NCBI RefSeq assembly: GCF_009498215.1
Contig: NZ_CP043498.1
Location: 1,054,001-1,118,000 of the forward strand
Source: Rhizobium grahamii
GTDB taxonomy: Bacteria; Pseudomonadota; Alphaproteobacteria; Rhizobiales; Rhizobiaceae
Direction: 5' to 3'
Length of the DNA: 64,000 nt
Part shown: piece after piece, positions 26,312 to 32,899 of the stretch
Layout of the letters: the number at the start of each line of letters is the position of its first letter
How positions within the stretch are numbered: position 1 is the first letter of the stretch
Notes under the pieces: model-generated
What the model was told of the DNA's origin: nothing
Databases searched by the model: none
The model's input: the letters and a program-made list of their open reading frames with translations, nothing else
Program-made: the position numbers and the translations under genes

Positions 26312-26386
26312 TGGCTCCCCGGGCCGGATTCGAACCGGCGACCTGTCGATTAACAGTCGAATGCTCTACCGCTGAGCTACCAGGGA
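26312..26386 (-). tRNA. tRNA-Asn (anticodon GTT)
   Basis: A 75-base tRNA with encoded CCA. The acceptor stem is seven pairs (one G-U), the discriminator base is G as usual for Asn, and the anticodon loop carries GTT in the CGACTGTTAATCG arm. Its last 14 bases are duplicated at 24098-24111. Confidence 0.96.
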
Positions 26387-26503
26387 TCACCGCTCGCCGC
26401 GGTGTGAGTGGGCTAATACAAATGCTTGCTCGATTTGCCAAGCGGTTTTTTCAAAAAAATGACATCTCCTTGCATTCATTGTGGTTATCCCCATCTCCTG
26501 TGG

Positions 26504-26827
26504 ATGACTGAGAGCAACGACAACACGCAAAAACAGACATCCAGGCGCTTTGGCATCGATCATTCGACGCGGCAGATCGTCATGGGCTCTGTCCGGATAC
26601 CCCTGCCGCAGTCGCGCGCGGCGCGATTGTCGGTCGGCGGCCTGCTTGTCGCAGGCGGCTGTCTGGGTTTTTTACCGGTTCTCGGATTCTGGATGGTGCC
26701 GCTCGGCGTCCTCGTCCTGTCCCACGACCTGCATGTGGCGCGCAGGATGCGGCGGCGATTCTCCGTCTGGTGGCAAAAGAGGCGGAAGCCCGCCCCTCAT
26801 CAGTTGAAAAGGGCAGCAGCCCAGTAG
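26504..26827 (+). CDS. small membrane protein, unknown function
   Basis: A 107-residue protein with a polar N-terminus, two closely spaced hydrophobic helices (LSVGGLLVAGGCLGFLPVLG and FWMVPLGVLVL, about residues 49-78) and a strongly basic tail rich in Arg and Lys. The start at 26504 is preferred because the longer frame to 26426 adds a phenylalanine-rich segment without a ribosome site. It ends inside the 3' end of the convergent pit gene (28-bp overlap). No named family is assigned with confidence; it resembles PGPGW-type small membrane proteins. Confidence 0.6.
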   Translation: MTESNDNTQKQTSRRFGIDHSTRQIVMGSVRIPLPQSRAARLSVGGLLVAGGCLGFLPVLGFWMVPLGVLVLSHDLHVARRMRRRFSVWWQKRRKPAPHQLKRAAAQ

Positions 26828-27804
26828 AACGCCGCTGAGATCAACGCAGCGGCCGGCAGGGTGATGACCCAGGCGATGACGATATTGCCGGCGAGGCCCC
26901 AGCGTACGGCCGAGACACGACGTGCGGCACCCACGCCAACGATCGCACCGGTGATGGTGTGCGTGGTCGAAACGGGAATGCCGAGCCATGTGGCCCCGAA
27001 GAGCGTCAGCGCTCCGCCCGTTTCCGCGCAGAAGCCCTGCATGGGATTGAGGCGGGTGATCTTGGAGCCCATCGTGTGAACGATGCGCCAGCCCCCGAAC
27101 AGCGTGCCGAGCGCCATGGCCGACTGACACGACAGGACGACCCAGAGAGGGACGTGAAAGCTGCCGCCGAGATAGCCCTGCGAGTAGAGCAGGATCGCGA
27201 TGATTCCCATCGTCTTCTGCGCGTCGTTGCCGCCGTGCCCCAGGGAATACAGCGACGCTGACGCGAACTGCAGGACGCGGAACGTGCGGTCGACCGCAAA
27301 GGGCGTCTGCCGCACGAACAGCCACGAGACGACGAGCACCAGAAAAAGCGCCAGCAGAAATCCGATCATCGGCGACATCACGATCGCCCCGGCCGTCTTC
27401 AGAAGCCCGCTCCAGACGATGGAGCTCCAACCGACCTTTGCGAGACCGGCACCGACCAGGCCGCCCACCAGCGCGTGGGAGGAGCTTGACGGGATGCCGA
27501 GGATCCAGGTGACAATGTTCCAAATGATGGCGCCCATCAGCGCCGCAAAGATCACCAGCGGCGAAACGATGGCCGGATCGATGATGCCGGTGCCGAGCGT
27601 CTCGGCGACATGCAGGCCAAAGAACAGGAAGGCGATGAAGTTGAAGAACGCGGCCCAGGCGACGGCATATTGCGGTCGCAGCACGCGCGTCGACACGATC
27701 GTTGCGATCGAATTGGCAGCATCATGCAGGCCGTTGAGGAAATCGAAGAACAGCGCGATCGCGATCAGGGCCGCGAGCAGCGGAAAGGCGAGGGTGGCGT
27801 CCAT
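26800..27804 (-). CDS. pit: inorganic phosphate transporter, PiT family
   Basis: A 334-residue membrane protein with the duplicated PiT signature: NGLHDAANSIAT in the first helix region and GGNDAQKTMGII in the second half. These mark the low-affinity, proton- or metal-phosphate symporters. About ten helices are evident. The start codon shares one base with the upstream DUF47 stop (TGATG), so the two are translated together. The DUF47-pit pair is the classical rhizobial orfA-pit operon, which is repressed by PhoB under phosphate limitation. No Pho box was confirmed here. Confidence 0.93.
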   Translation of the reverse strand: MDATLAFPLLAALIAIALFFDFLNGLHDAANSIATIVSTRVLRPQYAVAWAAFFNFIAFLFFGLHVAETLGTGIIDPAIVSPLVIFAALMGAIIWNIVTWILGIPSSSSHALVGGLVGAGLAKVGWSSIVWSGLLKTAGAIVMSPMIGFLLALFLVLVVSWLFVRQTPFAVDRTFRVLQFASASLYSLGHGGNDAQKTMGIIAILLYSQGYLGGSFHVPLWVVLSCQSAMALGTLFGGWRIVHTMGSKITRLNPMQGFCAETGGALTLFGATWLGIPVSTTHTITGAIVGVGAARRVSAVRWGLAGNIVIAWVITLPAAALISAAFYWAAALFN

Positions 27805-28445
27805 CAGACGTTCTCGATCACGATGCCGCTGATTTCGTTTGCAACGTCCTCGAAGCGATCGACGACCTTCTCGAGCTCGCCATAGATTTCGCTGCCGATG
27901 ATATAGGCCATTGCATTCGATGCTCCGTGACGGAGAAACAGTTCCTTCAGCCCGCGATCGTGCAACTCATCGGACCGTCCCTCGACCCGCGTCACTTCCT
28001 CGGCGATTGCCATCAGGCGCGGCGCATTGGCGTTGATCCTGTTGAGAAGCGGGATGGCTTCGGCCACGAGATGCGCCGCCTGGACGATCACGGTTCCCAT
28101 CTCCTGCATGCGCGGATCGAATTCCCTCTGCTCGAACAGGCGGATGGTCTTCACCGTCTTGTGCATCATGTCGATCGCGTCATCCATCGACTGGATCAGA
28201 TCCTTGATATCGACCCGGTCGAATGGCGTGATGAAGCTGCGGCGTACCGCGAGCAGCACTTCGCGCGTGATGTCGTCCGCTTCGTTCTCCAGGGCGACGA
28301 TGCGGTCGCAATGGCGGTCGGTGTCTTTGCCCGCAAGCAGTTCGTTCAAAGCCTCCGCTGCACCGACAATGGTGCGCGAATGCTGGGCGAAGAGGTCGAA
28401 GAATCGGTCTTCCCGAGGCAGAAGTTTGCGAAACCAGCTGAGCAT
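27804..28445 (-). CDS. DUF47 / PhoU-like phosphate transport accessory protein
   Basis: A 213-residue helical protein of the DUF47 family (PhoU fold), starting MLSWFRKLLPREDRFFDLFAQ in two typical segments and containing the MDDAIDMMHKTVKT and ALENEADDI metal-binding helices. It is thought to modulate the adjacent Pit transporter. Translation is coupled to pit by a one-base overlap. In S. meliloti the equivalent gene, orfA, lies directly before pit. Confidence 0.92.
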   Translation of the reverse strand: MLSWFRKLLPREDRFFDLFAQHSRTIVGAAEALNELLAGKDTDRHCDRIVALENEADDITREVLLAVRRSFITPFDRVDIKDLIQSMDDAIDMMHKTVKTIRLFEQREFDPRMQEMGTVIVQAAHLVAEAIPLLNRINANAPRLMAIAEEVTRVEGRSDELHDRGLKELFLRHGASNAMAYIIGSEIYGELEKVVDRFEDVANEISGIVIENV

Positions 28446-28574
28446 TCAATCCATCCGTTGAGAACTTTTTCGAAGCTCGTCATAAAATAGCAGGCGCTGC
28501 AATAAAAGTGTCACAAAGGGAGTTGTCCGATTCTTTCTTGCCTTGTCCAAAGGCGCGAAACGCTTTTTGCGGCA

Positions 28575-28599
28575 GGAACCTGCGGCAGATCAGCGCGTT
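28575..28599 (+). promoter_or_regulatory. general-stress (RpoE2/EcfG) promoter of the BA14K gene
   Basis: GGAAC (28575-28579), 16 bases, CGTT (28596-28599), a full match to the alphaproteobacterial general stress promoter. The predicted transcript start lies about 37 bases before the ATG at 28645. Confidence 0.6.
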
Positions 28600-28644
28600 A
28601 TTCCTGCAAGCATGATGGGTCGATTGCGGTTTGAGAGGTACGAA

Positions 28645-29106
28645 ATGAAACGTCTGGCGACGATTTTTCTGGCGATCGCGACAGGTCTTGCGAGCTTCAC
28701 GCCCACTTTGGCCGAGAATTCTCGCGATCCTTCTTCTGCTCAGAGCAGAGGCAGCTTTGGCGATTCCGGTGCCAACAGCCATCGTTCGCGTTGCGAAATC
28801 TACCGCTGCGGCGGCTATAGGTATGGCAACCGCTATAATCGCGATCGATACTACGGAAATCGGTACTATGGCGACCGTTACTACGGTCGACGCTATTACC
28901 ACGATCATGACAATGGCGCTGGCGCCCTGATCGGCGGGCTCGCTGCCGGTGCGCTCATTGGCGGTATCATCGCGTCGCAACAGCCTCGGGTACGGGCAAC
29001 CGGATCCCATGCCGACTGGTGCTACAGCCGTTATCGCTCATACCGCGCTTACGACAACACATACCAACCATATTACGGCCCGCGCCGGCAGTGCATCGGC
29101 CCGTAA
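28645..29106 (+). CDS. BA14K family protein
   Basis: A 153-residue secreted or membrane protein. A signal peptide ([17 protein letters not shown] ... LAEN, cleavage near residue 23) is followed by a tyrosine/arginine/glycine-rich repeat region ([16 protein letters not shown]), a glycine-rich hydrophobic helix ([18 protein letters not shown]) and the C-terminal BA14K motif ([19 protein letters not shown], then a YGPRRQC end). BA14K proteins are Brucella immunoreactive antigens with lectin-like activity and are common in Rhizobiales envelopes. The ATG at 28645 has a GAGAGGT site. An RpoE2-type promoter lies upstream and a strong terminator follows. Confidence 0.85.
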   Translation: MKRLATIFLAIATGLASFTPTLAENSRDPSSAQSRGSFGDSGANSHRSRCEIYRCGGYRYGNRYNRDRYYGNRYYGDRYYGRRYYHDHDNGAGALIGGLAAGALIGGIIASQQPRVRATGSHADWCYSRYRSYRAYDNTYQPYYGPRRQCIGP

Positions 29107-29124
29107 ATGGAGGGGATCAAGTAC

Positions 29125-29154
29125 AGCGGTCGCGAGATTCACGCGACCGCTTTT
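29125..29154 (+). terminator. terminator of the BA14K gene
   Basis: A perfect ten-base stem (AGCGGTCGCG / CGCGACCGCT) with a seven-base loop, followed by TTT. Confidence 0.75.
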
Positions 29155-29189
29155 GCTTTCCACTTGCTGGATTAGTGCGGCTACGCAGG

Positions 29190-29321
29190 TCACAAGGTGA
29201 CAAATGTTGCCCTGTAGACCGCGACAAAGCCGCCAACCGCAGTCACCACAGCCAGCACCATGGCGATAAGAATGATTATCCGCGTTCCCCGTCCTGGTTC
29301 GGGTACATCGTCAGTTTTCAC
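29190..29321 (-). CDS. small membrane protein, 43 aa, GTG start
   Basis: A 43-residue frame from a GTG at 29321: a polar start (KTDDVPEPGRGTR), one strong membrane helix (about residues 15-36) and a short basic end. An AAGAG-type purine stretch lies about ten bases upstream. It converges on the BA14K gene. No homologue is recognised. It is reported because the hydrophobic pattern and basic boundary residues are those of a real tail- or signal-anchored peptide. Confidence 0.5.
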   Translation of the reverse strand: MKTDDVPEPGRGTRIIILIAMVLAVVTAVGGFVAVYRATFVTL

Positions 29322-29561
29322 GACATTTCTCTTTTCTTGCTGCAGCTGAACTGCGTGCCGGTCTCGCACGTTAGCGCATTCGGGTGCAACCCAGTGGTTG
29401 GCCTGAATGGTCTCCAAGGGGCGATTGCACGGGAAGACACATCCTAGACATAGGGATAGCCGATTGAAAACCCAAGTGTAATTGAGGTTCGTCGGCACAG
29501 CAGCCAGTTTTCTCCTCGAGCAGAACAGCCGTCCTGTTCTTACGATCGAAGGAAGAAGCCA

Positions 29562-30098
29562 ATGAAAATTCTCAATGAGAAGATGCTTTCGCAATCCGCC
29601 TACACCGCCGATATCGACATTCCCTTTGAAAAGGTCGACATTGCTGATTGGCTCTTCAATTTGCCGGAAGCGGAATATCTTCGCTGCTGCCCACCTGATC
29701 ACATAGCCGCAGGCAACACCACGACCGATGACGGTCGTCGGATGTCGATCAATGTCGAGATGATCGGCACCGGCCTTGTCGTCCAGCACTATGTCGCTGA
29801 AGAAGCCACACCATCCTATTGCAGGATGAACTCGATTTCCGACGTGTTCACGCCAGTCGGCCGGACGCAGGTAAACGTCATCTGGGAACTGATTGCAGAA
29901 CCGCTCGACGGCGGACGCACGCGCTACACGAACCGCGTCACGTCACATCCGACTGACGTATTCATGGATTTTATCAAGCAGCACGGTCAAAGCTTCGAGC
30001 AAGCGGCTGAAGCACGCCAGGCTGCGGGCGGTGACCATAACCGCCGAGAAACGCCACTTTTCGCGGCAAGCATTGCGCGCCGGGCCCTGGCGCGATGA
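29562..30098 (+). CDS. conserved hypothetical protein, SRPBCC-like fold
   Basis: A 178-residue protein preceded by a GAAGGAAG ribosome site. The pattern of alternating beta strands with a long C-terminal helix (VNVIWELIAEPLDGGRTRY, then DFIKQHGQSFEQAAEAR) resembles SRPBCC/START ligand-binding domains. It starts like other rhizobial proteins of unknown function (MKILNEKMLSQSAYTADI). No catalytic residues can be assigned. It is monocistronic, followed by a hairpin and tRNA-Cys on the other strand. Confidence 0.7.
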   Translation: MKILNEKMLSQSAYTADIDIPFEKVDIADWLFNLPEAEYLRCCPPDHIAAGNTTTDDGRRMSINVEMIGTGLVVQHYVAEEATPSYCRMNSISDVFTPVGRTQVNVIWELIAEPLDGGRTRYTNRVTSHPTDVFMDFIKQHGQSFEQAAEARQAAGGDHNRRETPLFAASIARRALAR

Positions 30099-30111
30099 AA
30101 TCATGAAAGGC

Positions 30112-30131
30112 GAGGCGGGTTTGTCCGCCTC
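30112..30131. terminator. hairpin after the SRPBCC-like gene
   Basis: A seven-base stem GAGGCGG / CCGCCTC with a six-base loop lies 13 bases after the stop. The following ATTCAATTT is a poor T tract. Confidence 0.4.
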
Positions 30132-30243
30132 ATTCAATTTGGACGCGGAGAAAGGCAAGGGCTGTACGGCAGGGTGAATGCGATATGCGCACCGAAACCA
30201 CCGTCGGATCTGGTCAGCACATCTCTCTGTCGGTGAGAAAATT

Positions 30244-30317
30244 TGGAGGCCTCGCCCGGAATTGAACCGGGGTACAAGGATTTGCAGTCCTCTGCGTCAC
30301 CACTCCGCCACGAGGCC
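30244..30317 (-). tRNA. tRNA-Cys (anticodon GCA)
   Basis: A 74-base tRNA with encoded CCA, a seven-pair GGCCTCG/CGAGGCC acceptor stem, U discriminator (typical for Cys) and GCA anticodon in the GGACTGCAAATCC arm. Confidence 0.95.
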
Positions 30318-30489
30318 TCACAACTTCGGAGCAACCGAAGCGTTGGGCGGCATTTAGAATGAATAGAAATTCAGCGCAAGAGGCTTAGTGGAAAAACCTC
30401 GCTCATTTTGAACGCGTTCTGTGGAGAGCGATCTCGGCAGAGAGCTATGCCACGCCAGGTCAGGGTGGGCAGCTGAAAATCGCTTCTAT

Positions 30490-30636
30490 TCAGTCGATAC
30501 GCTGCAACGACGGCATAGGCGAAATGCCGTTTGTGGTGACATGCGGCGCGGTCGCGGCGACAAGGGGAATCAGGAGAATGATGACGAGGAATGTGCAGAC
30601 GAAAAGTCCGCCGATCGCAGTAGATTTATTCACCAT
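30490..30636 (-). CDS. small membrane protein, 48 aa
   Basis: Hand translation gives 48 residues: MVNKSTAIGG, then a long hydrophobic helix (about residues 8-30), then a polar tail (PHVTTNGISPMPSLQRID). The basic residue before the helix favours a signal-anchor with the tail outside the cytoplasm, or a cleaved signal at VAATA. The purine-rich ribosome site GGCTGGA is only moderate. No family is recognised. Confidence 0.5.
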   Translation of the reverse strand: MVNKSTAIGGLFVCTFLVIILLIPLVAATAPHVTTNGISPMPSLQRID

Positions 30637-30731
30637 TCCAGCCCGTTTGGTGCGTTTTAGGAATGGCTATAATTCACCCCGAAGCTGACAGTTACCTGAA
30701 CGTTCCCGTTTCAGTTGTCCCGTGTGTCCGC

Positions 30732-30833
30732 TTATCGTGTCTCTCTGTCGAGCAGCCCGCAGCAAAAGATGCCGACGAGCGCCGTTACTATGAGAAAATC
30801 GAAGAGCGAAAACAGTTCTGTGATCGCAGCCAT
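30732..30833 (-). CDS. very small membrane protein, 33 aa
   Basis: A 33-residue peptide (MAAITELFSLFDFLIVTALVG in two parts, then FCCGLLDRETR) with a hydrophobic core from residue 8 to 28 and a cysteine pair near its end. It is preceded by a near-perfect AGGAGG Shine-Dalgarno sequence, which is the main argument that it is expressed. It lies directly downstream, on the opposite strand, of the region before the methyltransferase at 31032. Function is unknown; size and topology fit a regulatory small membrane protein. Confidence 0.55.
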   Translation of the reverse strand: MAAITELFSLFDFLIVTALVGIFCCGLLDRETR

Positions 30834-31031
30834 GATATTTTCCTCCTTTTCCTCCGGTTGCAATAATATCACAGCGCGTTGCTATATGCCACGAAGGATT
30901 GGCTCGATACCGCCTCGCTTGCCATGCATCCCCTAATTCTTGCCGTGGATGGTCGCCAAGCCTTGAAAGGCGGGTTTTCCGAGATTAAGAGACGAGCAGA
31001 CAGAACCGCTTTCGACTGGCGAGAGGACAAT

Positions 31032-31694
31032 ATGAATTTCGATACAGCGCGCGCCAACATGGTGGACAATCAGGTTCGCACGACGGACGTCACCTCGCAT
31101 TCCGTGCTGACGGCATTTCTGACCGTTCCGCGCGAAGCGTTTGTCCCGGAAAAATCCAAGACGCTGGCCTACGTCGATAACGACGTGGAAATCTGTCCTG
31201 CTGCGAACGGCCAGCCGGCCCGTTACCTGATGCAGCCGTCGCCGCTTGCGAAGCTTCTTCAGCTCGCCGAGATCAGGAAAGATGACGTCGTTCTGGAGGT
31301 GGGCTGTGGCACCGGTTACGTGTCGGCGATTCTTTCCATGCTCGCTGGCTCGGTTGTCGCCCTGGAGCAGAACGAAGAGCTTGCCGCCACGGCGAAGACA
31401 AACCTCTCCAGCTACCCGAACGTCTCGGTCGCTACCGGCGCACTGAACGCGGGCAACACGACCGGCGCGCCGTACGATCTGATTTTCGTCAACGGTGCTG
31501 TCGAGGAACTTCCGCAGGCGCTGCTGTCGCAGCTGCGGGACGGTGGGCGCCTGGTGACGGTCCATGGCCAGGGCGGTTCCGCACGCGCCACGGTATTGTC
31601 CAGCGAGCGCGGAGCGATCTCGGAGAACGTCTATTTCAACGCCTCCGTGAAGCCACTGCCGGGCTTCGCCAAGGCGCGCGAGTTCGTATTCTGA
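31032..31694 (+). CDS. protein-L-isoaspartate O-methyltransferase family protein
   Basis: A 220-residue methyltransferase with the Pcm-type SAM loop LEVGCGTGYVSAIL (near residue 85) and the upstream YLMQPSPLAKLL segment. In true Pcm enzymes the substrate loop reads IS(Q)P; here QPSPL keeps that pattern. It is a paralogue of the pcm gene at 53240-53893. In many rhizobia this gene is followed by tolC and then popZ. Here popZ follows directly after a terminator and no tolC is present. The start at 31032 (MNFDTARANMVDNQVR) is the family start. Confidence 0.85.
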   Translation: MNFDTARANMVDNQVRTTDVTSHSVLTAFLTVPREAFVPEKSKTLAYVDNDVEICPAANGQPARYLMQPSPLAKLLQLAEIRKDDVVLEVGCGTGYVSAILSMLAGSVVALEQNEELAATAKTNLSSYPNVSVATGALNAGNTTGAPYDLIFVNGAVEELPQALLSQLRDGGRLVTVHGQGGSARATVLSSERGAISENVYFNASVKPLPGFAKAREFVF

Positions 31695-31720
31695 CAGCGG
31701 CTGTCTTTTCTTGCCGTTTT

Positions 31721-31745
31721 ACGGGCGCCACTGGCGCCCGTTTTT
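31721..31745 (+). terminator. terminator of the methyltransferase gene
   Basis: A perfect nine-base stem ACGGGCGCC / GGCGCCCGT with a three-base loop, followed by TTTTT. Confidence 0.85.
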
Positions 31746-31902
31746 GTTTCGGGACCGTCCTCGGCAGCCTTCGAGAAAGCTGTGCATGGCGCCAGTCATT
31801 TGATTCGCGCTGATTTTTTTCCTCGTTTCGCTATCCTAAAGTCTGGGTGATTCGGATGCCCATCCACGCAATCCGGTCGTTTGCTTGATAACGGGGATAA
31901 AT

Positions 31903-32781
31903 ATGGCTCAGCCAAGCGTAGCGCGTGAACCGTCGATGGAAGAGATTCTCGCGTCGATCCGACAGATCATCGAGAGCAATGAGCCAGGTGCGGGCAGGGC
32001 GCTGTCGAATGCCTTGCCGCCGGTCTATGCTGCCGAGGAAGACGAGCGCGCCTCCGACATTCATCTGACGGTCGATCAGGCCTACGCCGCTGTCGAGTTT
32101 CCCGAGCCGGTCTCACAGCCGGACCCTCGCTTCGTTGCCGCGAATTCCGCAGGCTCTGCTCCACTGGTGGAAGCGCCTGAGCGCGCCATGTCGCTCGCCG
32201 ATGTAGCCGCACGGGTTCGCGCCGCGTCCGAACGAAATACCGCCCAGCTGCGGGAAGCGCCCCCTGCATTCCGCCAGACGGAAGTCCCGACCCATATGTT
32301 CGAAGCTCCGCAGCCGCCGGTCGAATTGCAGCGCCCGGTCGTCGAGCCGACGCCGTTCGTAGCGCCCGCTCCGATCGCCGCGCCTGCTCCACAGGCCGTT
32401 TTGGAACAGCCCGTTCCAACCTACGAGGACATCGCGCCCGTCGTCGCATCCTTGCCGCCTGTCGAGGTTGCTCCTGCAGCACCCGTCGCGGAGCCGGTCG
32501 TCGATGCCATCGCTTCCGCCCTGTCGAACGAGATCCTGCCGCAGGTCGCTTCTTCCGCGCAACAATCGTTGATGTCGGCTGACACTGGGCTCCAGATCGC
32601 CCGCTCGTTCGAGGAGCTTGTTGCCGCCATCGATGGTGTCGAGCGTCGCTCGCTCGACGAGATCGCGGAAGACATGCTGCGCCCGATGTTGCGCGAGTGG
32701 CTGGATGACAACTTGCCGACCCTGGTCGAGCGACTCGTGCGCGAAGAGATCGAACGTGTGGCACGCGGCCCCCGCCGCTGA
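31903..32781 (+). CDS. popZ: PopZ-family polar organizing protein (DUF2497)
   Basis: A 292-residue protein with the PopZ architecture: a conserved N-terminal helix (EPSMEEILASIRQII, residues 8-22) that binds partners, a long acidic proline-rich disordered middle (residues 30-200), and a C-terminal oligomerisation region (LDEIAEDMLRPMLREWLDD, then LVERLVREEIERV). PopZ forms condensates at the cell pole that anchor chromosome origins and, in Agrobacterium and relatives, organise polar growth. The middle is longer than in Caulobacter PopZ (177 aa), as usual in Rhizobiales. A GGGGAT ribosome site precedes the ATG. Confidence 0.9.
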   Translation: MAQPSVAREPSMEEILASIRQIIESNEPGAGRALSNALPPVYAAEEDERASDIHLTVDQAYAAVEFPEPVSQPDPRFVAANSAGSAPLVEAPERAMSLADVAARVRAASERNTAQLREAPPAFRQTEVPTHMFEAPQPPVELQRPVVEPTPFVAPAPIAAPAPQAVLEQPVPTYEDIAPVVASLPPVEVAPAAPVAEPVVDAIASALSNEILPQVASSAQQSLMSADTGLQIARSFEELVAAIDGVERRSLDEIAEDMLRPMLREWLDDNLPTLVERLVREEIERVARGPRR

Positions 32782-32800
32782 TCGGAAACGCCTTTTCTCA

Positions 32801-32833
32801 AAAAGCCGCTCCGGTCCCCGGGGCGGCTTTTTT
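32801..32833 (+). terminator. terminator of popZ
   Basis: A GC-rich stem (AAAAGCCGC paired with GCGGCTTTT, extended by CC/GG) followed by a T run, 20 bases after the popZ stop. Confidence 0.8.
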
Positions 32834-32899
32834 ATTGACTTGCCCGTAGCCATCCTATTTACAACCCGCATCTAAGAACCTCCAGATTTTGGTCCCCAA

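Larger units (their letters stand above)
24098..26325. mobile_element. 2.2-kb genomic island remnant in tRNA-Asn
   Basis: The segment is bounded by 14-bp direct repeats, one being the 3' end of tRNA-Asn(GTT). It separates the tRNA from the strong terminator at 24055-24092. No integrase is intact. The contents are a short decayed frame next to the left repeat, a membrane protein with pentapeptide-like repeats on the minus strand, and three small overlapping plus-strand genes that I do not recognise. Codon use looks less strictly GC-ending than in the flanks. The absence of an integrase suggests a deletion remnant or a satellite mobilised in trans. Confidence 0.65.
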
